From Yersinia artesiana (GTDB lineage: Bacteria; Pseudomonadota; Gammaproteobacteria; Enterobacterales; Enterobacteriaceae): a stretch of DNA of 64,000 nucleotides. Shown here one piece after another: positions 45,982 through 53,874 of the stretch (position 1 is the stretch's first letter; each line of letters begins with the position of its first letter). Below the pieces are notes generated by a model. It had not been told where the DNA came from. It worked only from the letters and a program-made list of their open reading frames with translations, and ran no database searches. The position numbers were made by a program, and so were the translations under genes. Where the stretch lies: the NCBI RefSeq assembly GCF_902726545.1, contig NZ_CACVAD010000019.1, positions 1 through 64,000 of the forward strand, read 5' to 3'.

Positions 45982-47349
45982 ATGAGTTTAATTGCCACCT
46001 CAAGCCGCGCCGCATGGCTAGCTCTGGTCACACGTTTACACTTTTATATTGGCCTTTTTATTGCGCCATTTATCTTTTTTGCCGCATTAAGTGGTACCTG
46101 GTATGTCATTGCCCCCAACATCGAAAAAAACCTGTATGCAGAACAGCTTTACCCTGGCAGTGAAGGTAAGGCTTATCCCTTGATGCAGCAAATTACTGCT
46201 GCACAAGATACCGTGGGGAAAAGTGCGCAGATTATTGCTGTTCGCCCAGCGCCGGCCAGTGGTGAAAGTACTCGCGTCATGTTCGCAGCATCAGGGCTTA
46301 ATACCGGTGAAAGCCGGGCGATATTTATCGATCCTGTCACCCTGAGTGTATTGGGTGATATGCCGGTTTATGGTTCCAGCGGCTCCTTGCCTTTGCGAAC
46401 CTGGCTGGATAAGTTACACAGTGGCGCATTGTTTGGCAGTCTGGGAAGAAATTACAGTGAATTGGCCGCATCATGGATGTGGGTAGCGGCATTAGGTGGT
46501 GTAATGATGTGGGCGGCGCAACGACGCAAGAAAAAGTCTACCGCCACAACAAAAAAAACCAATCGTCACCGCCATATGATCATCGGCCTGACGTTATTAC
46601 CTCTGCTACTGTTTATTTCAGTGACGGGTCTTACCTGGTCAAAATGGGCAGGGGATAATATCTCGGTATTGCGCACCACACTGGCGTGGAAAACGCCATC
46701 ATTGAACACCGCATTAACGTCAAAAATGCCTGGCGCCGATGACACTCACGCCCCGCACTGTGCTGCCCACGCCCCCGGTATGGCAATGCCATCCTACCAA
46801 CTTTGGCGTTATGACGCCGTATTAGAACAGGCTCGATTGGCAGGCATTGACGCCGCCAAGGTCGAGATTCGGCCAGGTAGCAGCGATAATCATGCCTGGA
46901 CGGTGACAGAAGTCGATCGTAGCTGGCCAACTCAGGTTGACGCGCGAGCCTTTAATATCAAAACCATGCAGGTAGTGGATCAGTTGAATTTTGACCAATT
47001 CCCGCTAGTTGCAAAATTAATTCGCTGGGGTATTGATGCTCATATGGGCATCCTGTTTGGTGCTGCCAACCAACTTGTACTGATATTTTTTGGTATTGGA
47101 TTGTGCAGCACTATTATCATGGGCTATTGCATGTGGTGGCGACGTCGGCCCAAACACCAGCGTTTCCCAATACAAGGTTCGCTGATGTCCTCACTGGGGC
47201 GCTTATCACTGATCAGTAAAATCCTCTGCCTTATTCTCACCTTATTGCTGGCATTTAGCCTGCCACTAATGGGAATCAGCTTGACTGCATTCTTGATCCT
47301 CGATGGTTTGTGTTGGCTTAAAGCCCGCAAGGTAAAGATGCTGACTTGA
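45982..47349 (+). CDS. PepSY-associated transmembrane protein
   Basis: A 455-residue inner-membrane protein of the PepSY_TM family (PiuB-like): membrane segments near 16-40, 165-180, 200-220, 365-390 and 415-445, with periplasmic PepSY-type loops between them. The second loop holds a compact metal-ligand cluster, His256, His259, Cys260, His263, Met267 and Met269. Family members are linked to iron-siderophore or copper handling and membrane electron transfer. I start at ATG 45982, which has a GGA site; upstream in-frame codons overlap the terminator. It sits between ChiY and the second regulator pair. Confidence 0.8.
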   Translation: MSLIATSSRAAWLALVTRLHFYIGLFIAPFIFFAALSGTWYVIAPNIEKNLYAEQLYPGSEGKAYPLMQQITAAQDTVGKSAQIIAVRPAPASGESTRVMFAASGLNTGESRAIFIDPVTLSVLGDMPVYGSSGSLPLRTWLDKLHSGALFGSLGRNYSELAASWMWVAALGGVMMWAAQRRKKKSTATTKKTNRHRHMIIGLTLLPLLLFISVTGLTWSKWAGDNISVLRTTLAWKTPSLNTALTSKMPGADDTHAPHCAAHAPGMAMPSYQLWRYDAVLEQARLAGIDAAKVEIRPGSSDNHAWTVTEVDRSWPTQVDARAFNIKTMQVVDQLNFDQFPLVAKLIRWGIDAHMGILFGAANQLVLIFFGIGLCSTIIMGYCMWWRRRPKHQRFPIQGSLMSSLGRLSLISKILCLILTLLLAFSLPLMGISLTAFLILDGLCWLKARKVKMLT

Positions 47350-47383
47350 AAACGGGCGAACAGGGAACCTGACTGAAAATAAT

Positions 47384-47409
47384 GCTCTGAAGCAATTTCA
47401 GAGCGTTTT
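47384..47409 (+). terminator. Terminator after the PepSY gene
   Basis: Stem GCTCTGA/TCAGAGC (7 bp) with a 7-base loop is followed by GTTTTA. It lies 35 bases past the stop codon. Confidence 0.65.
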
Positions 47410-47573
47410 AATGACAATGGAAATAAGCAAATTAAGAACATTGGAGAAAAAATAATAACTTTTTAATAAAAATAGTATTCAGACCTAAGCAGATATCCGC
47501 ATAATTCCGTTTGCTGGTAGCCACACCGTGGATATCATTATTCCCATCACTCCTCAATGCTACTGTCGGAATT

Positions 47574-48278
47574 ATGATAGAAACGAAAACGCTAAATATA
47601 GCAATGATCGAAGACGAACCCTTCAGCCGCCTTGCGCTAATGGAGATCTTAAAAAAGTATCCTTATCATTATAAAAATCCGGAACGTCAACTAATTTCCA
47701 GCACCTTTTCGCTTCAGGTTACCGGTTGCGTCAGCAATGTACCCGAGCTAATTCAATTACTCAGAAATAATCCTGAGATAGAAGTGCTGTTGCTGGATTA
47801 TTCACTCGCAAGCTACGAAACAGGGGTAAACATATCACTGTCTCAAGATGGTGCAGGGCTTATCAGGCGCCTTCTTCAGTTTCGTCCCGCATTGAAAATT
47901 ATTGTCCATACCGCCCATAAAAGTCTGATGGTGGCGCGTCTTGCCTGGCAAGCAGGAGCGTGGGGATTTGTACGCAAGAGTGATGATATTCAGGAGCTAT
48001 TTTTTGCGATTTCGTATATCGCCCGCGGTAAGAAATTCTTCCCTATTGAACTGGCCGCGCTACCTTTCTCGACGACGCAAAATACGCAGCATGCTTTAAC
48101 TGAGCGTCAAACTGAAGTCCTGAGAATGTTGCTCAATGGCGTGAAGCAGAAAGAGATCAGTACACGTCTGAATATCAGTTTTAAAACAGTATCCAACACA
48201 AAAACACGCGCTTTCAAAAAACTGGGGCTGACTTCAAACACCGACTTTTTCCAATATGCCCATGAAATCTCTTTATAA
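47574..48278 (+). CDS. YsrR paralogue, NarL/FixJ-type response regulator
   Basis: A 234-residue response regulator nearly identical to YsrR over most of its length, with the same IEDEP acidic pair, phospho-acceptor Asp in VLLLDYS and LuxR-type C-terminal domain. The DNA-binding region differs at a few positions (LTERQTEVLRMLLNGVKQKEIS). I start at ATG 47574; a longer reading to 47511 lacks a counterpart in YsrR. Its 3' end overlaps the kinase gene by 23 bases, exactly as in ysrRS. It has its own 160-base upstream region after a terminator, so it is an independent transcription unit. Confidence 0.85.
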   Translation: MIETKTLNIAMIEDEPFSRLALMEILKKYPYHYKNPERQLISSTFSLQVTGCVSNVPELIQLLRNNPEIEVLLLDYSLASYETGVNISLSQDGAGLIRRLLQFRPALKIIVHTAHKSLMVARLAWQAGAWGFVRKSDDIQELFFAISYIARGKKFFPIELAALPFSTTQNTQHALTERQTEVLRMLLNGVKQKEISTRLNISFKTVSNTKTRAFKKLGLTSNTDFFQYAHEISL

Positions 48279-50610
48279 AACTTATCTGATATCGGCGTTT
48301 ACTCTACTTTCATCGACGAGTGGTTATACCGCCACCATCAATTTTTCACCGGAGGAACTGCGTTATATAGAGGAACACCCGGTGGTAAAATATGGTATTT
48401 CCCCACATTTTTATCCTATTGAAAACTTTAATAGCACCGGGGAGCATATTGGGTTGACTCGGGATTATATCGATATAATTGCAACCGCTACCGGGATAAA
48501 ATTTCAACCCGTATTCAGTAACAATAGCATTAGACCTTTTGTAAATCTGCAAAGCGGTCATGTTTCACTACTCACCAGTACATCCAGCGCATTTGCACAG
48601 GCTAAAGGGCTGGCAAGCAGCATTCCAATGTTTTCGACCTGGCCGGTCACCGTCACGCGTAAGGCCACACGCCATATCGAGACACCAGATGACCTTCAAG
48701 AGGGTTATGTTTCCATCACCGACTATCTATCGCTGATTGAATGGTTTACTGAACAATTTCCCAGTATTAATTACAAAATATCGCGTTCGCCCGAAGAGGC
48801 AATAAGTGAAGTGATACACGGGCGGGCGAAAGCTGCTGTCGTCCTCTCACCCACCGCCCTTTATTATATGAACGTCGTTCACCCTGGGCAGTTAAAAATG
48901 TCACATCCTCATAAAGTCAAAATCCCCAGAGTCATGAGCGCACGTCCCGAAGATAAAATTCTGATCGATATTATTAATAAAGTCATCGCGTCCATTTCCG
49001 CCAAACAGCAATCCGACCTCATGACAAAATGGATGCTCAGCGATACTTTTCCTCAACCGGATAATACCCAACCAAGTTGGTACTGCTATAGTCTGGCCAC
49101 TACTTTGTTATGCCTGCTGTTATTTGTTTTTTATCGTAACCAGCAGTTAAAAATAGCGTTCATCCAATTGGGATCCAAAAACAATCTGGAACTGTCAGTT
49201 ATTGCACACGAATTACGCACACCACTGATTGGTATTTTGACCGCCTGCGAGGGACTGATAGACAGAGTAGCCTCAACCAGCCAGCGGGAAAGACTTGCTA
49301 ACGTTATTCATGTCACGCGGGAATTACTGGATAATCTTGACCTGTCACTAGATAACGCCAAAATTGATGCCGGTTCGGTCACTCAAAATCCGCAACCACA
49401 GTTACTGGCTGAATTATGTGATACCACAGTAAAACTGTTTCTCAGTTTTGCCGAAACACACGGCACTACACTCCAGGTTCGCTATCTGTCAAAACAGTTT
49501 TTTTTACCTCACCTGATCGATTGCACCTTGCTTTCTCAGGCACTGAATAACATTGTCAGCAATGCCATTAAACACACTCATCGCGGTATGGTATTGATTG
49601 AATGTTCATTACCGCAAGTGAACGGCAAAAATATGTTCAGTATTGAGGTGATTGATACCGGCACTGGGATCCCTCACAAGGTATTGGCACGACTTTCAGA
49701 ACCCTTTTATCAAGGAAAACTTTCTCGCTCGGACAGCGGAGCCCCTCACCCTAAAGGTACCGGACTGGGATTATTCGTTGCCAAGAAAAACATGCATCTC
49801 AGCGGAGGGCACCTGGCCATTGCCAGTCAGCCGGGAGTTGGTTCGCGGGTGACTATAGCCCTACCCGCTATTGCTGCCCATTATGCTATTGAAAAACCGC
49901 TACCTGAAGGGCTGCATATCATCATACCCACACAACTCCCCTCCTCGTTCGGCGGTGAGATCACCCAGATTCTGGATAGCTACGAGCTACCCTATTACTT
50001 TGCCGCTGAACCACTCCCCACAACGACATGCGGATTGGCAATTGAACTGCATCTGGATCTGGTGCAAAACCACTGGCAACTGCGTAATCAGCAGGGAACA
50101 TCGATATTCGTTCCCCGTCCGCTGTACGCCTCAGCACTCTATCTTGCCATCACTGACTTATGTAATGAGGAGCAAACTCTGGAAAGTCGTCGTGAAAAAC
50201 CCGAGATCCTCTCGCCCTGCGCTATTACAGAATCACGGCGTCTATTGGTAGTAGAAGATGAGCCACTGTTGCTGGAGGTTCAGTATGACCTGTTTAGCAG
50301 TATGGGGTTTCAGGTAGATGCAGTAGCAAACGCACAGCAGGCGTATCAGAGTTGGCTACAACACCGCCATGCTATTATTGTGACAGACTGCCGACTCGAT
50401 GAAAGCGATGGCTTTGAACTAGTTCGTCATCTGCGAAAACTGATGCAGAAAACACCAAAACCGGTATTAGTTATCGGTCAGTCAGCTTCGCTGAAAGCAG
50501 AAGATGCACAACGCGCCCGTGAAGTTGGCATGGATTATCTGCTACAAAAGCCGGTTGCACGCGAGCAATGGCAACAATTAATAAGTGATTATTTTTCCTC
50601 GGAAAAATAA
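48256..50610 (+). CDS. YsrS paralogue, hybrid sensor histidine kinase
   Basis: A 784-residue hybrid kinase with the same layout as YsrS: periplasmic solute-binding-like sensor, one membrane segment, HisKA with VIAHELRTPL, HATPase (GTGLGLF) and C-terminal receiver with VTDCRLDESDG. The kinase core and receiver are almost unchanged, whereas the sensor (for example the stretch around residues 90-120) and the membrane segment have diverged. All phospho-residues are present, so it should be active. No HPt gene follows; the next gene starts 103 bases later and is unrelated. YsrT may therefore serve both kinases. Confidence 0.87.
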   Translation: MPMKSLYKTYLISAFTLLSSTSGYTATINFSPEELRYIEEHPVVKYGISPHFYPIENFNSTGEHIGLTRDYIDIIATATGIKFQPVFSNNSIRPFVNLQSGHVSLLTSTSSAFAQAKGLASSIPMFSTWPVTVTRKATRHIETPDDLQEGYVSITDYLSLIEWFTEQFPSINYKISRSPEEAISEVIHGRAKAAVVLSPTALYYMNVVHPGQLKMSHPHKVKIPRVMSARPEDKILIDIINKVIASISAKQQSDLMTKWMLSDTFPQPDNTQPSWYCYSLATTLLCLLLFVFYRNQQLKIAFIQLGSKNNLELSVIAHELRTPLIGILTACEGLIDRVASTSQRERLANVIHVTRELLDNLDLSLDNAKIDAGSVTQNPQPQLLAELCDTTVKLFLSFAETHGTTLQVRYLSKQFFLPHLIDCTLLSQALNNIVSNAIKHTHRGMVLIECSLPQVNGKNMFSIEVIDTGTGIPHKVLARLSEPFYQGKLSRSDSGAPHPKGTGLGLFVAKKNMHLSGGHLAIASQPGVGSRVTIALPAIAAHYAIEKPLPEGLHIIIPTQLPSSFGGEITQILDSYELPYYFAAEPLPTTTCGLAIELHLDLVQNHWQLRNQQGTSIFVPRPLYASALYLAITDLCNEEQTLESRREKPEILSPCAITESRRLLVVEDEPLLLEVQYDLFSSMGFQVDAVANAQQAYQSWLQHRHAIIVTDCRLDESDGFELVRHLRKLMQKTPKPVLVIGQSASLKAEDAQRAREVGMDYLLQKPVAREQWQQLISDYFSSEK

Positions 50611-50668
50611 CCAACAACCAGCCAAACATAGTAATGCTGGCCTCGGAAAATGAAAGAATCCATTGTGA

Positions 50669-50697
50669 TTGAATGACAGAGTATTGCTTTATATAAT
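50669..50697 (+). promoter_or_regulatory. Sigma-70-like promoter of the RhoGAP/EPIYA gene
   Basis: TTGAAT at 50669-50674 and TATAAT at 50692-50697 are separated by exactly 17 bases. Transcription would begin near 50704, giving a leader of only about 10 bases before ATG 50714, so the ribosome site would be weak (GAG only). Confidence 0.5.
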
Positions 50698-50713
50698 TCA
50701 ATGAGACCACACC

Positions 50714-52033
50714 ATGTCAATTAATTTTTTTACATCAGCAAAAAGTGTTAGTAAATACTTAAACCAGAAAAACCCCACTTTAGATAACGTAACTAAAGCA
50801 GAAGTTCTACTTAAAAGCAAAATTGCCAGTGTACTCAGTGATATTAAACATTATGAGCAAGCATATAAAGACACGCCATTATTTATCGGTTCCAAAAAAT
50901 CAAACGATACTAATTATGAGCATGAGCAATTACTTGTAAATAAGCTAATTCAGGTTGTCAGTAATGATACTACAGCCAAGAACCCTGTTTCAGAAAAAAA
51001 CATCTCTAAGTTGTCCAAACAATTGGCTAAATATAGATCTCAAGATCTACAACTTAAAAACTGCAAAGATATTATCGAGAATCAAAAACCAGGAAGTGCA
51101 GAAAATATATTAATCGCCCAACAGCAGTGCGCCCTTAATGGTATGACTCTGCTTAGTAATTACATTAAGACTAACCCCGACCATTATAAGGCAGTAGGCG
51201 TATTTAGAAAAGCGGGCACCTTATCTGAGGTAAGAGAAATCATCAAGAAGATAAATCAAAACACTACACAAGAAGAAATAAACACAATTACTGAAGAAAG
51301 AACCCCACACACTTTATTCAGTGCAATTAAAAAACTATACCATGCAGCATGTAGTGATTCAGACAGCGCGAAATTGATTGAGTTGTCAAAACAATATAAT
51401 ATAACAAAACAACTCCCATCAACAACTGAATTACCATCACCATTACAGCAATTGCTTCCTCTATTAGCCACTGTTAATCAATATGAAGATGATAACAGCA
51501 TGAATGCACAGGCCCTGGCTACTTGTTTTAATTTTGATTATTTTTCTGCTGATAATCAAAGCCTAACGTTAGAAAATATTAACGTAAAGTTACATCTACC
51601 TTCAGAAAATAGTATTACTTCTCTTGTAATAGCGTTGATTCAGGATGAGAAGCTGAAACTATTTCCCTCTGAGATTAATCCGGTTGAAAATGTACCGAAT
51701 TCCCAGCCAATATATATAAATGCGGGATTTGTAGAAACGCCAGAACCTATATACGCGGAAATTGGTGAAAGTACAGTGACTACGAATGAGAACGTTAAAA
51801 GCAATACAGGGTATACATATGCGAAAATTGAAAAAAATATAAACCCTGTATATGATACGATTAGCGGAACCCCAAGACCTGTTGAAGGAAATAAGAATAA
51901 CGAGTCTAAGCCTAGCTTTCCGCCTAAGCCTCAATATAATACCACTCCCCTGGGCCAAAACGTAGAGCGCAAAAAAAGCGTGAAGGAAATGGCAAAAGAA
52001 TACGATAACAAAACACGACCTAACTCTGTGTAA
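50714..52033 (+). CDS. Candidate secreted effector with RhoGAP-like domain and EPIYA tail
   Basis: A 439-residue hydrophilic protein with no signal peptide or membrane segment. Residues 1-130 are helical and Asn/Lys/Ser rich. Residues about 142-280 follow the eukaryotic RhoGAP pattern: VGVFRKAGTLSEVRE (putative arginine finger Arg165), a TLFSAIKKLYH helix, then LPS..L..LLPLLATVNQYEDDNSMNAQALATCF, matching the family's LP..N..L..LL..V....NkM...LA..f helix with Asn261. The tail carries four candidate tyrosine sites, Tyr334 (QPIY), Tyr347 in an exact EPIYA, Tyr369 (TYAKIE) and Tyr380 (PVYDTI), plus an SH3-ligand-like PPKP. Composition is clearly more AT-rich than the flanking genes, suggesting transfer. 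It lies next to the YsrRS paralogues, so delivery by Ysa is the natural inference. Neither secretion nor GAP activity can be seen directly. It may match a Ysp effector already named. Confidence 0.7.
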   Translation: MSINFFTSAKSVSKYLNQKNPTLDNVTKAEVLLKSKIASVLSDIKHYEQAYKDTPLFIGSKKSNDTNYEHEQLLVNKLIQVVSNDTTAKNPVSEKNISKLSKQLAKYRSQDLQLKNCKDIIENQKPGSAENILIAQQQCALNGMTLLSNYIKTNPDHYKAVGVFRKAGTLSEVREIIKKINQNTTQEEINTITEERTPHTLFSAIKKLYHAACSDSDSAKLIELSKQYNITKQLPSTTELPSPLQQLLPLLATVNQYEDDNSMNAQALATCFNFDYFSADNQSLTLENINVKLHLPSENSITSLVIALIQDEKLKLFPSEINPVENVPNSQPIYINAGFVETPEPIYAEIGESTVTTNENVKSNTGYTYAKIEKNINPVYDTISGTPRPVEGNKNNESKPSFPPKPQYNTTPLGQNVERKKSVKEMAKEYDNKTRPNSV

Positions 52034-52047
52034 TACTCTGAGATCTA

Positions 52048-52097
52048 ATGTTCGCCTTCTTCGTGGCAGACCACTGGGCCACGAATAAGGCGAACAT
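52048..52097. terminator. Large stem-loop between convergent genes
   Basis: Two 19-base arms, beginning ATGTTCGCC and ending GGCGAACAT, pair with one mismatch around a 12-base loop. It lies 15 bases past the effector stop and 15 past the ABC ATPase stop on the other strand. It is probably a bidirectional terminator or mRNA 3'-end protector, though no T-run follows either side. Confidence 0.55.
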
Positions 52098-52111
52098 CGC
52101 CACTCAGCATA

Positions 52112-52870
52112 TCAACGGTAATAAACCGCGATATGCTGATCTTGCACTTTTTCTATTCTGATTTTTATATCAAAAATTTCTTCGAGGATATCCGGCTGCA
52201 TTATTTCTTCGGGTGCGCCGCGATAGATAACCGCACCGTCTTTCATGGCAATAATATGGTCTGAATAGGCAGAAGCAAAATTGATATCATGAATAACCAA
52301 AATGATTGTTTTCTTCAATTCATCCGCCGCACGCCGCAATTGTTTCATCATCGCGACACAATGCTTCATGTCCAGATTATTTAATGGTTCATCCAGCAGG
52401 ATATATTTCGTATCCTGACACAGCACCATCGCCACATAAGCACGTTGCCGTTGCCCGCCCGACAACTCATCAAGATAGCGCTCTTTCAGTGGCATCAGAT
52501 TGAGGAATTCCATCGCCGCATCAATATATTGGCGATCATTTTCATTGAGCCGCCCTTTCGAATAAGGGTAACGGCCAAATCCCACCAAATCTGAAACTGT
52601 CAGCCGGCTGGTAAAGTGGTTCTCTTGCCGCAGGACTGAAAGGATAGTCGCCAATTTATCCCCGGAGGTTTTGGCAACATCCAGCCCATTAAACTGAACA
52701 CGCCCGAGATCTGGCGTCAGTAAACGGCTCATAATCGACAATAATGTCGACTTACCCGCACCATTTGGCCCGATGATTGACGTTATTCCGCCAGAAGGAA
52801 TGCTCTCATTTATATTACTGAGTACCGTTGTATTCTGGTATTTTTTATTAATATCCGTTATTTCAATCAC
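52112..52870 (-). CDS. Iron-siderophore ABC transporter ATPase
   Basis: A 252-residue ABC ATPase. Walker A GPNGAGKST, Q-loop, signature LSGGQRQR and Walker B YILLDEPLNNLD are all intact, with the His switch in ILVIHDINFA. Sequence features point to the CeuD/FatE/VctC group serving catecholate siderophores rather than to haem or B12 importers. It overlaps the upstream permease by 4 bases. It ends the four-gene operon. Confidence 0.9.
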   Translation of the reverse strand: MIEITDINKKYQNTTVLSNINESIPSGGITSIIGPNGAGKSTLLSIMSRLLTPDLGRVQFNGLDVAKTSGDKLATILSVLRQENHFTSRLTVSDLVGFGRYPYSKGRLNENDRQYIDAAMEFLNLMPLKERYLDELSGGQRQRAYVAMVLCQDTKYILLDEPLNNLDMKHCVAMMKQLRRAADELKKTIILVIHDINFASAYSDHIIAMKDGAVIYRGAPEEIMQPDILEEIFDIKIRIEKVQDQHIAVYYR

Positions 52871-53874
52871 ACCGGAGCCTTTTTTATTAAAAGATAAATA
52901 AACAGCGCGCCACCTACAAACTCAATGACCACGGAGAGCGTTCCCGACATGTTCAGCAAACGTTCGAGGATCAATTGCCCACCGACCAGCGTAATGATCC
53001 CTAGCAGAAAGACCCCTGGCAACAAATATTGATGCCGGAATGACCCTACCAGCGGATAAGCCAGATTAGCGATAAGCAGACCTAAAAAGGTTAACGGCCC
53101 GACCAGTGCCGTCGAGATAGCGACCAGCAATGAGACCAACAGTAAGATAGTGGTGATTTTTTTCTGGTAGGCAACGCCCAGATTAATCGCAGTATTTCTG
53201 CCCAACGCGATAATATCGAGGCAATGGCGCATACGCCAAATAGTTATCGCCACGATAATAATTATCCCAGTAGAAAGCGCAATAATCTCCGGTGCGGCGC
53301 GGGTAAAGGTGGCAAAGACCCTACCCTGCAAAACAGCAAACTCTCCGGGGGAGAGCAGGCGCTGCATCAAGCTGGATAAACTACGGAACAAAGTGCCACA
53401 CACCAACCCGACCAATAACACCTTGTGCAGATTAATTCCTACTCCGGTCAGTAACCAACGATAAAGAAATACCGAGAACAGCAGCAGCAAAGCCGATTCA
53501 CAAAGAAACTTTCCTGTTATTCCGAGCACCCTGAACCCATTGGCATCGACAAAAAAGATCAACATGGTTTGGATCAGGATAAACAGTGCCTCAAGCCCCA
53601 TCACTGATGGCGTCAAAATCCGGTTATTAGTGACAGTTTGGAATAATACGGTGGCAATACCGGCGGCAAAAGCAACCAATACCATGGTGGCTAAAATAAG
53701 ACCGCGATGCACCAGAACATATTGGATATTGCCTTTAAGATTAATTGTCATGAAAATACCCATTGCGACAAGGGCAATAATACTCAATAACAATAATCGT
53801 TTTGCCGGTGAGCTTAAGCTTTTATTTTTCTCTTGGGATAGAGAGCTTGGGGAAGAATACTCATTAGCCTGCAT
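52867..53874 (-). CDS. Iron-siderophore ABC permease (second subunit)
   Basis: A 335-residue FecCD-type permease with eight to ten membrane segments; the conserved LVGPLTFLGLLIANLAYPLVG loop that docks the ATPase is present. I start at ATG 53874, which has an AGGA site; a TTG at 53892 is the alternative. It resembles the CeuC/FatC/VctG group. It overlaps the first permease gene by 11 bases. Confidence 0.88.
   Translation of the reverse strand: MQANEYSSPSSLSQEKNKSLSSPAKRLLLLSIIALVAMGIFMTINLKGNIQYVLVHRGLILATMVLVAFAAGIATVLFQTVTNNRILTPSVMGLEALFILIQTMLIFFVDANGFRVLGITGKFLCESALLLLFSVFLYRWLLTGVGINLHKVLLVGLVCGTLFRSLSSLMQRLLSPGEFAVLQGRVFATFTRAAPEIIALSTGIIIIVAITIWRMRHCLDIIALGRNTAINLGVAYQKKITTILLLVSLLVAISTALVGPLTFLGLLIANLAYPLVGSFRHQYLLPGVFLLGIITLVGGQLILERLLNMSGTLSVVIEFVGGALFIYLLIKKAPV

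Noticed and set aside
47492-47536. GATATCC...GGATATC inverted repeat upstream of the YsrR paralogue
   Set aside because: Only 7 bp with a 31-base spacer; too weak to claim as an operator.
47511-47573. N-terminal extension of the YsrR paralogue
   Set aside because: The YsrR homology begins at ATG 47574 and the extension has no counterpart or ribosome site.
47574-50610. Possibility that the second regulator/kinase pair is a pseudogene
   Set aside because: Both frames are full length with all phospho-residues intact.
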